DNA of 64,000 bases from JANXQG01 sp963775975 (GTDB lineage: Bacteria; Planctomycetota; Planctomycetia; Pirellulales; Thermoguttaceae): assembly GCA_963775975.1 (NCBI GenBank), contig CAVZKX010000001.1, positions 1,488,001 to 1,552,000 of the forward strand, read 5' to 3'. A model generated the notes under the pieces. The model saw only the letters and a list, made by a program, of their open reading frames with translations, was not told the DNA's origin and did no database searches. A program made the position numbers and the translations under genes. Below, piece by piece: positions 1-9,666 of the stretch (position 1 is its first letter; each line of letters begins with the position of its first letter).

Positions 1-1
1 T

Positions 2-124
2 CAGGCCGCGGACGGCCGCTGGGTAGCTCTATCTCCGAACGCCGAGCGCAAGCTCGACACGAACGTGGGCCAGTTCATGTCCGACGCCGCCACCGCGTAC
101 GCCGTCCTGGCATTGACGAAGTGA
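2..124 (+). CDS. C-terminal end of a protein, possibly prenyltransferase/squalene-oxidase repeat type (partial)
   Basis: Only the last 40 codons are inside the window; the frame is open from base 2 to a TGA at 122-124. The visible end reads DGRWVALSP... followed by SDAATAYAVLALTK. A glycine/tryptophan stretch followed by an alanine-rich helix ending in AVLALTK resembles the closing repeat of secreted prenyltransferase/squalene-oxidase-repeat proteins common in planctomycetes. That resemblance is from memory of the family and is not decisive in so short a piece. The upstream sequence would settle it. Confidence 0.4.
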   Translation, partial: QAADGRWVALSPNAERKLDTNVGQFMSDAATAYAVLALTK

Positions 125-193
125 CTTCACGAAAACGGATCACGTTTTCACTATTGTTACCTTGTCAAGGACGGCAAGGCCTTCACAACGCTC

Positions 194-406
194 GTGGATA
201 AGGCGCTGAGCGACGGCAAATGGGTCGTGGTCCATAAGATGAAGATAGACGATTCCTGGGCCAAGGTCACTGGCCAGGAAGAGGTAATCGTGGGCGACCT
301 CAGCGAACTGAAAGAAGATTTCGGTTGCTTGTACCGTGGTGCCTACGCTGAAGACATTGCCATCCGCAAAAGGCAAGACAAACTCCAACCGCCAATCGAA
401 ACCTAA
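194..406 (+). CDS. Unrecognised small ORF
   Basis: The frame starts at GTG 194 and codes for 70 residues. It is also open back to the TGA at 122, so it could equally be a remnant of a longer gene in the frame of the preceding one. The peptide is fairly hydrophilic with a plausible mix (DGKWVVVHKMKIDDSWAK, then EEVIVGDLSELKEDFG) and does not look like an antisense shadow. No strong ribosome site is visible and no family is recognised. It may be a decayed gene. Confidence 0.25.
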   Translation: MDKALSDGKWVVVHKMKIDDSWAKVTGQEEVIVGDLSELKEDFGCLYRGAYAEDIAIRKRQDKLQPPIET

Positions 407-725
407 ACCAGCCCATCGTTATTTCCCAGTCCACCCAACGAGTTTGCGGCAGCCACTAAAAAATGTCAACGTTTTTGCTGTGGAAGGTCTGTGGATGGTC
501 TGCGGGGTGCCTTTGCGAAAGAAAGGAAGGTGCGAGGAATTCGGGAATAATCCGCGGAACTTCCGACGAACCACAGTGTTTATATAAGTTAACATATATG
601 CCGCGAGGCTTTTCTTGCTCGATCGCCGGCTGAGGAGAATAGGAAGGAAATTCAAGTTTGAAAAAAGAATACAATCAATCGTGGCCGCTGCGCGGCAATG
701 CCAGGCAAGCATTGCAACCCTTGAC

Positions 726-852
726 GCACCACCCCTTCCGCCAGGGCGAAGCTGGTGCGGTCGAGAGTGGCGTCGCTAAAGCCTTTGCCGTAAATAGGTT
801 ACGTCGACAGTCAGCGTGGTGCACCAAGAGCACCAATAGCAAGGGGTGGTGC
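726..852. repeat. Inverted repeat, 12-bp arms
   Basis: GCACCACCCCTT at 726-737 is the exact reverse complement of AAGGGGTGGTGC at 841-852. The 103 bases between hold no gene. The size and position fit the small palindromic elements seen elsewhere in this window, but no second copy of this one was found here. Confidence 0.5.
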
Positions 853-1047
853 ACGAAGCGATCCCGAGGGCCTTTTGGAACACTAATTATCACATATTAA
901 CGATGATAAGAATTGAGAGAAATGCCGGCGACGGCGAGCACGTGGAAACGAGGCCACCAAGACCCAAGATCAACGACCAACCTACTTTGCTACCCCACTC
1001 ATTTCTGTACTTACACCCGCCAAACGACTTATGCACACCTCGAAAAG

Positions 1048-1077
1048 TGTCCAGTTTTGTCCAGATTTGTCCAGTTG
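1048..1077. repeat. Three direct repeats of TGTCCAG, 10-bp period
   Basis: TGTCCAG occurs at 1048, 1058 and 1068, each copy followed by a T-rich triplet. A 10-bp period puts all copies on the same DNA face, as expected for a protein-binding array, but there is no other sign of function. The repeats lie about 55 bp upstream of the putative -35 element of the sulfatase gene. Confidence 0.45.
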
Positions 1078-1130
1078 GGCCAACCAACGGCCCTGCTCCC
1101 CGCGCCCTCATCGGTCATCCGGCCGAGCCC

Positions 1131-1160
1131 TTGCGGCACGGCGCACGGCGCGGCTACAAT
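1131..1160 (+). promoter_or_regulatory. Candidate sigma-70-type promoter of the sulfatase gene
   Basis: TTGCGG at 1131-1136 and TACAAT at 1155-1160 are separated by 18 bp and lie about 50 bp before the chosen ATG at 1209. The match is moderate; no experimental support is implied. Confidence 0.35.
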
Positions 1161-1208
1161 GCCAGCCGAGCTACGGTTCGCCTCGGTAAGACGTGCAAAG
1201 GTTCAAAA

Positions 1209-2672
1209 ATGTTGTCGCGAAATCATATTTCGTTCATCGTTTTGTTCATGTCTATTTGCCTACCGATCCCCGTCGCTCACGCCGCGGGCGCCCGGCTGCC
1301 CAACATTGTCATCATCTACATCGACGACATGGGCTACGCCGACATTGGCCCCTTCGGCGCGAAGGGATACGCGACGCCGAATCTGGACAAAATGGCCGCT
1401 GAGGGAATGAAATTCACGAGCTTCTATTCGGCCCAGCCGATTTGCTCCGCCAGCCGCGCCGCCTTGATGACAGGCTGTTATGCCAATCGCGTTGGCATTG
1501 CCGGCGCGTTGGGTCCACGCGCCCGCATCGGCATTTCGGACAAGGAAATGACCCTCGCCCAGCTTTGCAAGCAGAAGAACTACGCAACGGCCATATTCGG
1601 CAAGTGGCACCTGGGCGACGCGCCGCGGTTCCTGCCGACGCGGCACGGCTTCGACGAGTACTATGGCCTGCCCTACTCCAACGACATGTGGCCGGTGAAC
1701 AATCCCAACTGGCCGCCGCTGCCGCTTATCGAGCAGGAGCGAGTTATCAATCCGGCGGTTGACGACGCGGCACAGAACCAGCTTACTACGCAATACACTG
1801 AACATGCAGTGAGCTTCATCGAGCGCAACAAGGACCGGCCCTTTCTCCTTTATGTGCCGCACACGATGGTCCACGTGCCGCTGCACGTCTCCGACAAGTT
1901 CCGCGGCAAGACGCCGCGAGGGCTATTTGGCGACTGCGTTGAAGAGATCGATTGGTCTGTCGGTGAGATTCTCGGCGCGATCAAGAAGGCGGGGCTGGAC
2001 GACGACACTTTCGTCTTCTTCTGCAGCGACAACGGCCCCTGGCTCTGTTACGGTGATAACGCCGGCTCGGCCTATCCCCTTCGCGAGGGCAAGGCAACGA
2101 CTTGGGACGGCGGCGTCCGCGAGCCGACGCTCATGCGCTGGCCCGGCCACATTCCGGCCGGCAAGTCGTGCGATGCGCCGCTGATGACGATCGACATCTT
2201 TCCGACGGTCGCCGGGCTGATCGGCGGCAAACTGCCGGACCACAAGATCGACGGCCTGGACATCATCGACGTGATCACCGGCAAGACGGCAACGTCTCCG
2301 CACGAGGTTCTCTATTTCTATTACGGTCAGAATAACCTCGAAGCCCTCCGCAGCGGCAAATGGAAGCTGGAATTGCCGCGGCCATATACGTCGCTCAACG
2401 GCCGGCCGGGCGGACACGGCGGAAAACGGGTTCCCTACGACACCTTGAAAGTCCAGTCGCCGGAGCTTTACGACCTGGATACTGATCCGGGCCAAAAGCA
2501 CAACGTGGCCGACCAATTCCCGGACGTGCTTGAAAAAATGCTGGCTTATGCCGAGCAGGCTCGCGAGGAGCTTGGCGACGGCTTCACCAAACGGGTCGGC
2601 ACAGGGCGGCGCGAGCCGGGGAGGCTGCCGAACAATGGTCCGGCGAAGCCCGTGGCCAAGCCGGCCAATTGA
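1209..2672 (+). CDS. Secreted sulfatase (arylsulfatase family, S1)
   Basis: This 487-residue protein should hydrolyse sulfate esters, probably on polysaccharides or aryl substrates, outside the cytoplasm. It starts with a signal peptide (hydrophobic residues about 8-25, ending AHAA). The alkaline-phosphatase-fold metal site begins with I-D39-D40-M-G-Y. Cys79 lies in CSASRAALMTG, the C-x-A/P-S-R motif in which Cys is converted to formylglycine. Further family marks are GKWHLGD, PHTMVHVPLH and SDNGPW. The frame is open far upstream to 846, but ATG 1209 is chosen because the signal peptide begins there. The neighbouring ThuA gene, on the same strand 54 bp downstream, may be co-transcribed. The substrate cannot be read from the sequence. 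Confidence 0.93.
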   Translation: MLSRNHISFIVLFMSICLPIPVAHAAGARLPNIVIIYIDDMGYADIGPFGAKGYATPNLDKMAAEGMKFTSFYSAQPICSASRAALMTGCYANRVGIAGALGPRARIGISDKEMTLAQLCKQKNYATAIFGKWHLGDAPRFLPTRHGFDEYYGLPYSNDMWPVNNPNWPPLPLIEQERVINPAVDDAAQNQLTTQYTEHAVSFIERNKDRPFLLYVPHTMVHVPLHVSDKFRGKTPRGLFGDCVEEIDWSVGEILGAIKKAGLDDDTFVFFCSDNGPWLCYGDNAGSAYPLREGKATTWDGGVREPTLMRWPGHIPAGKSCDAPLMTIDIFPTVAGLIGGKLPDHKIDGLDIIDVITGKTATSPHEVLYFYYGQNNLEALRSGKWKLELPRPYTSLNGRPGGHGGKRVPYDTLKVQSPELYDLDTDPGQKHNVADQFPDVLEKMLAYAEQAREELGDGFTKRVGTGRREPGRLPNNGPAKPVAKPAN

Positions 2673-2726
2673 ACCATGTATGAACGATCTCCAATTTCAG
2701 TGAACTGAGTTTGAAAGGAAGAAACT

Positions 2727-3476
2727 ATGCGACGCTTGTTGACTCTTGTGGCCCTGGCCTGCTCCGCGATGTTGCTGCCGGCGCCCTGCGCCTCCGCGGA
2801 CGATGCCCCCGCGAAAATCAAAACACTTATCATCACGGGCGACGATGTCGACGTGCATCATTGGAAAGAGACCACGGCAGCCTTGCGCAAGATCCTGTCG
2901 GACACTGGCCGCTTTGACGTTACGGTGAGCGAGGACTTGAAGCCGCTTGAGTCGGCCGACGAATTGAAGGCCTACGATGTGATCGTATTCAATCGCTACA
3001 ACCGCAAGGCGCCGCTCAGCGATGCCGGCAAGAAGAATCTCTTGGATTTCGTCCACGGCGGCAAGGGCTTTTATGTGGAACATCTGGCCAGCGCCTCATT
3101 CAAAGACTGGCCCGAATTCGGCAAACTCTGCGGCCGGCAATGGGTGATGGGCAAGTCCGGCCACGGCCCGCGCGGCCCGTTCTACGCCAAAATCGCCAAT
3201 GACAAGCATCCCATCTCGGCCGGCCTGAAGGACTTCCGCGCCGACGACGAGCTCTACGCCAAGCTGGAAGGGAAGGAGCGGATCCACGTCCTTGTCGAGG
3301 CGCCTTCCGGCTGGAGCAAGAAGACCGAGCCGCTCGTATTCTGGCTGCCCTTCGGCCGCGGCCGCGTGGTTCACTGCACTCTCGGCCACGACGCCAAAGC
3401 GATCGAAACGCCCGAAGTAACGACGCTTATCGTCCGCGGAATTGAATGGGCGGCGACAGGAAAAGTCGCCAAATAA
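2727..3476 (+). CDS. Secreted ThuA-domain protein
   Basis: A 249-residue protein with a signal peptide (hydrophobic residues about 4-20, cut near ASA). The mature part opens with KTLIITGDDVDVHHW and continues with a class-I glutamine-amidotransferase-like fold: VIVFNRY, a GGKGFYVEHLAS turn, HPISAGL and FGRGRVVHCTLGHD. These are hallmarks of the ThuA (trehalose utilisation-like) family. The biochemical role of most planctomycete ThuA proteins is unknown, and many sit near sulfatases and glycosidases, as here. The ribosome site AAGGAAG lies about 9 bp before the ATG. It follows the sulfatase gene with a 54-bp gap and could share its transcript. Confidence 0.88.
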   Translation: MRRLLTLVALACSAMLLPAPCASADDAPAKIKTLIITGDDVDVHHWKETTAALRKILSDTGRFDVTVSEDLKPLESADELKAYDVIVFNRYNRKAPLSDAGKKNLLDFVHGGKGFYVEHLASASFKDWPEFGKLCGRQWVMGKSGHGPRGPFYAKIANDKHPISAGLKDFRADDELYAKLEGKERIHVLVEAPSGWSKKTEPLVFWLPFGRGRVVHCTLGHDAKAIETPEVTTLIVRGIEWAATGKVAK

Positions 3477-3616
3477 GTTATACCGGAGCCTGGATTCCGC
3501 CTTATCTACTGGGATCGCGGCATAGCTATGCGCGATTGCTCTTTCCCAGACGGCGGTTTTTGCGGACAATGCCTGCCGTCAGATGGCGACTGAATTCCGC
3601 CTAGGATGGCCAAAAC

Positions 3617-4994
3617 ATGGCAACGCTCGTGGATGATCGGACTCGCACTCCCCTGGACTTGACCGCTCGACAATCGGGCGACAAATCGCCGGTGCGCGGT
3701 GCCTATATGGCCTTGGGTCTGCTGCTGGCGATGAATCTCTTCAACTACATCGACCGCCAGGTGCTGGCGGCGGTAGAGCCGGAAATTCGTCTCTCCATGT
3801 TCGGCTCGGACAACGAGGACGATGCGGAGGTGATGTTCAAGTCCGGCTTGCTCGCCTCGGCCTTTCTCGTTTCGTACATGCTAACCGCGCCGATGTTCGG
3901 CGCATTGGAGCGGAGCTTTCCACGCTGGAGGCTGATCGCCGTAGGCGTGTTCGTATGGAGCATGGCAACGGGTGCCGGCGGACTGGCCAGCACGTTCGCC
4001 GTCCTGCTCATGACGCGCTGCCTGGTCGGCGTCGGCGAAGGCGCCTATGGGCCGCTCGCGCCCTCGATCCTTTCTGACAGCTTTCCAGTTTCCATGCGCG
4101 GAAAGATTCTCTCCTTCTTCTATGCGGCAATGCCGGTGGGCGGCGCGCTGGGCTATGTGCTGGGCGAGAGCGTGGCGAAACTGAATCCGATTCGCATTCA
4201 GCACGGCATCGAGCGCATTTTCGGAAACGGCCTAGGCGGCTATCTGTGGAAACTTCTTGACCCCACTCACGAAAGCTGGCGCTGGGCGTTCTACATCGTC
4301 GTCATCCCCGGCATCATCCTGACCGTTCTCTCGCTCTTGATGCGCGAGGCGCCCGAAACCGGCCGGCGCTGCCGCGGTGCGGCCCAAGCTCACATTGCGA
4401 GATTGCCGTACCCTGGCCGCCACTCCCTCGTTCGTGCTCAATACGCTCGGCATGACGGCGATGGCCTTCTCAATGGGCGCGCTTGCCTTCTGGATGCCCG
4501 CTTATCTCAAGGGACATCCGGACGCCGGCCTATTCGGCATCGGACCGCGCGCGGTGTTCGGTCCGATAACGGCCCTGGCCGGGCTGGCGGGCACTTTGGT
4601 GGGCGGCGCGCTGGGCGACCGGCTACGCGCGAGGCTGCCCGGCTCGTACTTCCTGGTTTCCGGCTGGGGGCTGATCATCAGCGGCGTCTGCGTCGTGGCC
4701 TTCGTTTTCATGCCGTTTCCTTGGGCGTGGTGGATGATGTTTGCCGCCGTGTTCTTCATTTTCATCAACACCGGCCCGACGAACGCCATCCTGGCCAACG
4801 TGGTCCATCCTGTGATGCGTCCGGCCGGCTTTGCCTTGAATATACTGGTGATGCACGCTTTAGGTGATGTTATTTCGCCGCCGATCATCGGCGCGATCTC
4901 GGGCCGCTGGGGAAAGCCGGCCGGCTTCGAGGTGGTGGCCGTGTTTCTAGGCATCGGCGGACTGCTCTGGCTTTGGGGTGCGCGCGCTATTTGA
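3617..4994 (+). CDS. MFS transporter, broken by a frameshift near 4355-4376
   Basis: The N-terminal half (frame from ATG 3617) has six membrane segments and MFS signatures: NLFNYIDRQVLAAVEPEI in TM1 and GVGEGAYGPLAPSILSD around TM5. It stays convincing to LSLLMREAPETG. From about 4376 the same protein continues in the next frame: VRPKLTLRDCRTLAATPSF, then ALAFWMPAYL, down to a stop at 4992-4994. Correct joining gives about 458 residues and 12 membrane segments, similar to ACS/hexuronate or spinster-like carriers. The substrate is unknown. The frame change needs one extra base (or two missing) in GAAACCGGCCGGCGCTGCC. It may be a sequencing error or a real lesion. Without correction the first frame runs on as nonsense to 4867. 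Confidence 0.8.
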
Positions 4995-5031
4995 ATCGCG
5001 ATACAGAGCTTGCGGCGCAGCGGCTGCCAGC

Positions 5032-6036
5032 CTAATGCTGTCGGCTAATTACAAACTCGGCCAGCTCGGCCAATGAATCGCGGGCCTGCGAAGGAGGCAG
5101 AACGTCCAATCGCTGCGCGGCAAGCTGGCTGAAGACGTTCGCTTTTTCGTGAGCGTAGGAAATCGCGTCGGTGGAATCCCAATAAGGCCGCAGGATGTCG
5201 CGCTGGTGCTCGCCGCAGGCGCGCAGTTCGGCGATCAGTTTATCGCGAACGTCGGGCGGAAGTTGTTCCAGCAGGCGAATAATCGGCAGTGTCGCCTTCT
5301 GCTTCAACAGATCGGTGCCCAGCGACTTGCCGACCTGTTTCTCATCGCCCAGCATGTCTAGTAAGTCGTCAGTGATCTGGAAGGCGACGCCCAAGTGCAT
5401 GCCGTAGTGGTACAACGCGTCTTCGATCTCCGCGTCGGCGTCGGAGAAGTGAGCCCCGATGCGACAGCAGCTTCCGGTCAGCGCGGCAGTCTTGTCGCGA
5501 ATGATTTCGTAGTACTGGTCCTCGGTGAGCGAGTAATCGCCGCGGCTCTCGATCTGACGGAGCTCGCCTTCACACATGATCCGGCTCGCCTCGTTCAGCT
5601 CCCGGCAGGCGAAGACGTCATCCAGGGAACTGGCAATGCACAGGGCGCGGGTGAAGAGGTAATCACCCAAGAGAACGCTCGTTTCGTTGTTCCAGCGGAC
5701 GTTGACCGTGGCAAGGTGGCGGCGCATGGTCGCCTCGTCGAGCACGTCGTCGTGAATCAGCGTGGCCGTGTGGATCATTTCAACGGCAGCCGCCAGGAGC
5801 ACATGGGCGGGACCAAAGCCCGCGCAGGCCAGTCCGCTTAGCAAGACCAGTGCCGGCCGCAGGCGCTTGCCGCCGAGGCGAAAGCCGTATTTCACCAGAT
5901 CGTCGACGAACGGATACTTGCTTCGCAGTTGTTCCCGGAAGACTTCTTCGACCTGATGAAGCCCCGCTTGGATGGGGGCGTACAACGCGGGCAGAATGTG
6001 AGTTGACTTGACCCGTTCTTCGGCCGCCTCTCTCAT
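5032..6036 (-). CDS. Trans-polyprenyl diphosphate synthase (IspA/IspB type)
   Basis: A 334-residue cytoplasmic enzyme that condenses isopentenyl diphosphate onto an allylic diphosphate, giving chains for quinones or other isoprenoids. It contains FRLGGKRLRP, the first aspartate-rich motif HDDVLD (Asp96, Asp97, Asp100), GDYLFTRA, the DKTA motif and the second aspartate-rich motif FQITDDLLD (Asp223, Asp224, Asp227). Length and motif order match long-chain synthases such as octaprenyl or heptaprenyl diphosphate synthase. Chain length cannot be fixed by eye. It stands alone, convergent with the MFS gene 37 bp away. Confidence 0.93.
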   Translation of the reverse strand: MREAAEERVKSTHILPALYAPIQAGLHQVEEVFREQLRSKYPFVDDLVKYGFRLGGKRLRPALVLLSGLACAGFGPAHVLLAAAVEMIHTATLIHDDVLDEATMRRHLATVNVRWNNETSVLLGDYLFTRALCIASSLDDVFACRELNEASRIMCEGELRQIESRGDYSLTEDQYYEIIRDKTAALTGSCCRIGAHFSDADAEIEDALYHYGMHLGVAFQITDDLLDMLGDEKQVGKSLGTDLLKQKATLPIIRLLEQLPPDVRDKLIAELRACGEHQRDILRPYWDSTDAISYAHEKANVFSQLAAQRLDVLPPSQARDSLAELAEFVISRQH

Positions 6037-6436
6037 GAATCATTTCCTGTTAGTCGAATAGGCATTCCATATGCTAAGGGGCAACCCTATTGTAATCGTT
6101 CGCTCACCTTCGTCGAGTGTGCCAACGACCGATTTCGTGAGAAGCGGCTGGATTATGGTGTTTGAGGGCGGCGAGGCCTAACGGAAATAGCGATTTGGTT
6201 GCATCAAACGACAGGAGGTCGGATAGCGAAACTGGAATTTCCTTACCCGTCGCGCGGAGGGTTCCATTCAAGCGGCGCTCGCGACCGACGCTGGCCAAAG
6301 ATGTGACCGTACCGTCGTTCAAATTGAGATTTGTGGTTTTTAGCAAAGCGACTATAATCCCACTCAAGTCAAACGGCGAGCGCCTTCGCTGCCGGAAATG
6401 GAATTCCATACCTCGAACTCCAGGGAGGGAGTCACC
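6037..6436. other. Intergenic region, one promoter candidate
   Basis: About 400 bases between two divergent genes. The ORFs crossing it on both strands have no recognisable family or signal. The only structured item seen is the promoter candidate at 6331-6358. Confidence 0.45.
6331..6358 (+). promoter_or_regulatory. Candidate sigma-70-type promoter
   Basis: TTGTGG at 6331-6336 and a perfect TATAAT at 6353-6358 are 16 bp apart, about 80 bp before the ATG of the peptidase-like gene. The perfect -10 box stands out in this GC-rich sequence. Confidence 0.4.
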
Positions 6437-7224
6437 ATGCGTCCCGCCGCATCCTTTGCCATACTGTTCTCACTTCTTTCCCCCGTTGCTGCGCTCGCTG
6501 TAGGCACCGCCCACAGCGAGAACTTCAATGTAATGGCCCCATCCAAAGAGCTTGCTCAGACGGTTGCCGGGAAGGCAGAGAGCTACCGCAAGCTGGCGGC
6601 CTTGGAGTGGTTCGGACGGGAACTGCCCGCCGGGAAAGACCGGACGATACTGACGGTTTTCAGCTCCGCGGATGAGGACGAGGGACTATCGTGGCCGATC
6701 AACGACCCGCAGCAGAAATGCCACCGGATTTGGATAACCACAACGGCCGAGAAGGCCGGCGGCGAACTGCTTTACCATGAAGTCGTGCATACAGTCCTCG
6801 CTTCATTCGTACGTGGCGGCTCGCTGCCGCGTTGGGCGGACGAGGGAATCGCCAGCCAAGTTGACGACGCCATTCGACTTCAATCGCGCGAACAATTGGT
6901 CGAAACGTGGGCAAGCCAGGGCCGCCTCCCGCAGTTGCAGTCGCTGTTCACGACTAAGCGAATCACCCACAACGACACCGACGCCTATGCGGCAGCGGCT
7001 TCCGTGACCCGGTTTCTCGCCACTCTTGGCGGCAAGCCTAAGGTGGTGGAATTCGCCAAAGCCGGCATGCACGGAGATTGGGACCAGGCCACACGCGACA
7101 TCTACGGGTTGCATGGCGTGGCCGATCTCCAAACCCGGTGGGAAAACTGGGTTCGCGAGGGAATTGCGCGCAAAACCGCCCGCCCGCCGCGTTGTCCGTG
7201 CAGGCGAGCATTTCAACAAGATAA
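6437..7224 (+). CDS. Secreted gluzincin-like metallopeptidase, end of gene probably frameshifted
   Basis: ATG 6437 has GGGAGGGA upstream and opens a signal peptide (about residues 5-22, SFAILFSLLSPVAALA). The catalytic zinc motif HEVVH is at residues 114-118 and the third ligand fits Glu136 in PRWADEGIAS, the arrangement of gluzincin (MA-clan) peptidases. The C-terminal part (NDTDAYAAAASVTRFLATLGG, then WENWVREGI) is typical of this planctomycete family. After about codon 250 the open frame turns arginine/proline-rich and runs antisense into the next gene as far as 7654. A one-base shift near 7170-7200 gives ...SVQASISTR and a TAA at 7222-7224, just before the convergent neighbour. That end is an inference. 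Substrate unknown. Confidence 0.75.
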
Positions 7225-7255
7225 CGGACACGCGGCCCGCTGCCCGGCAAACGCG

Positions 7256-7984
7256 CTACCGCGCCACGACATACGAACCGGTGAGCGGATCGTACAGCCA
7301 TCGCGGCGGCGTCGTATCCAATGGATTGCGCGACGCGGGAGCGATAATGATCTCCTGGGTATAATTCGGTGCACCGATGGACCAGGTCAAAGCGGCCTCC
7401 CCTCGAATTTGCGTCGTGATACTGCCCACGGGCACGGGCACATTCATAACGGAACGAGTATCCACGCGGACCAGCGGTCCTCCGTTGATGACAACGTCTT
7501 GAGGCGTGGCCATATCGTTGCGGATGCGCAACATGCCGGACTTGGGCAGGGCGACTGCCGGCTTACCGCTGGCGGCAACCTGGCCGCCTTCGCCGTTGAT
7601 ATATCGTGCGACCTGCCGGTTGAAAACCGCCTGATCATTCACACGTTCCTCTAAATCGTGGATGCGATCCTCTTGCCAGCCGGCGGCGCCTTTCGGGCTG
7701 CCGGCGAGTGCGGCCGCTCCGGTCCCGGCGTTCACTTGTTCCCTGAGCTTCTTCACTTCGTCCGCCAAATCCTTGAGGCTCTGATTGAGTTGGCCAATCT
7801 GAGCTTGGGTGACAGGCGCGGAACTGGAAGAAGCTAACACGGCCGCGGGAACGGCGGGAATGGCCGGCACGGATCCGCTGCCCGCAAGGCCCGCACTTCC
7901 GCTATCTGCCGCCTGCGAGTAAACAAGACTGGTGCAAAGAACAACGCACAAAACGATCGACAACAACGCAACTGGACGAAACAT
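7256..7984 (-). CDS. Secreted coiled-coil protein of unknown function
   Basis: About 242 residues. ATG 7984 is preferred over an upstream TTG at 7999 because the signal peptide begins there (FRPVALLSIVLCVVLC, ending near VYSQA). A Ser/Ala/Pro-rich linker follows, then a short coiled coil (QIGQLNQSLKDLADEVKKL) and a C-terminal domain of about 90 residues. That domain has many short beta-type stretches (MLRIRNDMATPQDVVINGG; TRSVMNVPVPVGSITTQI) ending RWLYDPLTGSYVVAR. No catalytic motif is recognised. The layout suggests an extracytoplasmic, perhaps cell-wall-associated protein. It is convergent with the peptidase gene. Confidence 0.7.
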   Translation of the reverse strand: MFRPVALLSIVLCVVLCTSLVYSQAADSGSAGLAGSGSVPAIPAVPAAVLASSSSAPVTQAQIGQLNQSLKDLADEVKKLREQVNAGTGAAALAGSPKGAAGWQEDRIHDLEERVNDQAVFNRQVARYINGEGGQVAASGKPAVALPKSGMLRIRNDMATPQDVVINGGPLVRVDTRSVMNVPVPVGSITTQIRGEAALTWSIGAPNYTQEIIIAPASRNPLDTTPPRWLYDPLTGSYVVAR

Positions 7985-8136
7985 GACAAAGGCTCCCAAA
8001 GTACCATGGACTGACTTTGCCCCGCTCCGTGGGTTAAATCGCTGTCGTCTCCGTGCGGCAGTCGCGACGAATGAGCGCTGCGAGACGCTGTAACCGTAAT
8101 ACTAGCTATAACCGGTGCAAGGGTCAAGTATCCCGA

Positions 8137-9594
8137 CTACTCCACCGGACTCAAGAACAGCCCAAACTCCGATATCGCCGGGCAGGCCGCGGCCTTCGTC
8201 ACGCGGAGGCGGACTTTGCTCGTCGTGACCCTCTTTCCCCGCAGCAATCGCTGGTTGCCGACGCTCGTGGCCGTGGCGAACGGCTTCCAATTGCTGCCAT
8301 CCCACGCATCGACCGCGATGGCGTCGATCCGCTGGCCCAGCGGCAAATACTCGCGCACGCGAGCGACATTGAACGTTGTCGGCCCGCCAAGATCGAGGAC
8401 CAGTTCGGGCGTCGTCACTGCGTCGTCGGTCGCCCAATAGCTGTCGGGCTTGCCATCGCAGACATTGCCCGGCACGAACTTCTCGTCGTTGCCGCGGGTG
8501 TTCGACGCGGTGGCTGTCGCGCCTCGGGCGAGGTCTTTGGAGAAGGTTTCATTCAAAACCCGGCCCCACTCGCGAAGCGACTTCACGTCGTTTTCGTGAA
8601 GCCTTCCGCGTCGGTCCGGCGGAAGATTCAAAATCAGGTTCGCACCGCGGCCGACCGATTCATAGTAAATCTTCAGGAGGTTCTGCGGCGAGCGGACGCG
8701 GCCATCCTCGCGGGCGTGGTAGAACCAGCCCGGCCGAATCGAGACATCCACTTCGCCGGGCAGCCAATCCGCGCCATCGCGAAGGCCGCTATTCAGGATT
8801 CTTCCGTCGGCCCGGCCGGGCAGCGTGCCGGCGCGCGTCGCTGTCGCCCAGCATGTCTCGCCGGCCGTGCCCGATTCGTTGCCGATCCAGCGAACGTCGG
8901 GACCGCCGTCGCTGAACATGCAAGCCATCGGCTGCAAGTCGCGGACGATCTGCCAGGTGTTCTTCCAGTCGTAATAGGTGCGGTTGTCGATGTTCCTCCG
9001 CTCGCGAGCGCCGCCGTAATAGCCGTCGCCGCCGTTGGCGCCGTCTAACCAGACTTCGAAGATCGGGCCGTAATTCGTCAGCAGCTCGCGAAGCTGGTTG
9101 CGATAGTACGCGATATACTCCGGCCGCGCGTATTCCTTGTGATTGCGGTCCCAAGGCGAGAGATAAACGCCGAACTTCAGCCCATGCCGCCGGCAGGCGT
9201 CGGAGATTTCCTTCACCACGTCGCCTTTGCCGTTCTTCCACGGGCTGTTCTTCACGGAATGTTCCGTGTACTTGCTCGGCCAGAGGCAGAAGCCGTCGTG
9301 GTGCTTGCAGGTTAGAACGACGCCGCGCAAACCGGCGTCGTGAATCGCACCGACAATCTGCTCGGCATCGAAATCGGTCGGATTGAAAACCGATTCCGGC
9401 TCATCGCCTTCGCCCCATTCGCGATCGGTAAAGGTATTCACTGTGAAATGGATAAAGGCGTAGCGCTCCAATTGATGCCATGCCAGTTGCCGCGGCGAGG
9501 GGACTGGACCATATGGCTTTGGCGGCTCGGCGGCTGTAAGCGCGGAGCAGTACAGCGAAAGGACCAATATCACACGGCAAGGAACTTTAATCAT
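8137..9594 (-). CDS. Alpha-L-fucosidase (GH29) with C-terminal carbohydrate-binding-like domain
   Basis: This 485-residue secreted enzyme should release alpha-L-fucose from glycans. ATG 9594 opens a signal peptide (VPCRVILVLSLYCSALTAA). The GH29 TIM barrel follows: FIHFTVNTFTDREWG, LTCKHHDGFCLWPS, KFGVYLSPWDRN, and the nucleophile Asp184 in IFEVWLDGANG. LNLPPDRRGRLHENDV marks the end of the barrel. Residues about 365-485 (ARGATATASNTRG..., DGKPDSYWATDD, LVLDLGGPTTFNVARVRE) look like an F5/8-type C (discoidin) domain. The general acid/base cannot be assigned with confidence. With the sulfatase upstream it fits breakdown of sulfated fucose-containing polysaccharide; that pathway link is inference. 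Confidence 0.93.
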   Translation of the reverse strand: MIKVPCRVILVLSLYCSALTAAEPPKPYGPVPSPRQLAWHQLERYAFIHFTVNTFTDREWGEGDEPESVFNPTDFDAEQIVGAIHDAGLRGVVLTCKHHDGFCLWPSKYTEHSVKNSPWKNGKGDVVKEISDACRRHGLKFGVYLSPWDRNHKEYARPEYIAYYRNQLRELLTNYGPIFEVWLDGANGGDGYYGGARERRNIDNRTYYDWKNTWQIVRDLQPMACMFSDGGPDVRWIGNESGTAGETCWATATRAGTLPGRADGRILNSGLRDGADWLPGEVDVSIRPGWFYHAREDGRVRSPQNLLKIYYESVGRGANLILNLPPDRRGRLHENDVKSLREWGRVLNETFSKDLARGATATASNTRGNDEKFVPGNVCDGKPDSYWATDDAVTTPELVLDLGGPTTFNVARVREYLPLGQRIDAIAVDAWDGSNWKPFATATSVGNQRLLRGKRVTTSKVRLRVTKAAACPAISEFGLFLSPVE

Positions 9595-9666
9595 CGGCAC
9601 AAAGCGTTGAATTGCAAACGGGTAAACGCGCACCCATCATAACACCGATCGCTCAGTGCGGGTAGT

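Larger units (their letters stand above)
407..1208. other. Intergenic region with repeats, no gene seen
   Basis: About 800 bases without a convincing gene. It contains an inverted repeat whose arms lie at 726-737 and 841-852, three direct 10-bp repeats at 1048-1077, and a promoter-like pair at 1131-1160 ahead of the sulfatase. The ORFs that cross it are low-complexity and have no family features. Confidence 0.5.

Noticed and set aside
658..900. ORF of 80 codons in the first intergenic region
   Set aside because: Made largely from the inverted repeat at 726-852; arginine-rich with no coding character.
6104..6409. Minus-strand ORF of 101 codons in the gap before the peptidase gene
   Set aside because: No family, no ribosome site, and it overlaps the promoter candidate of the opposite gene.
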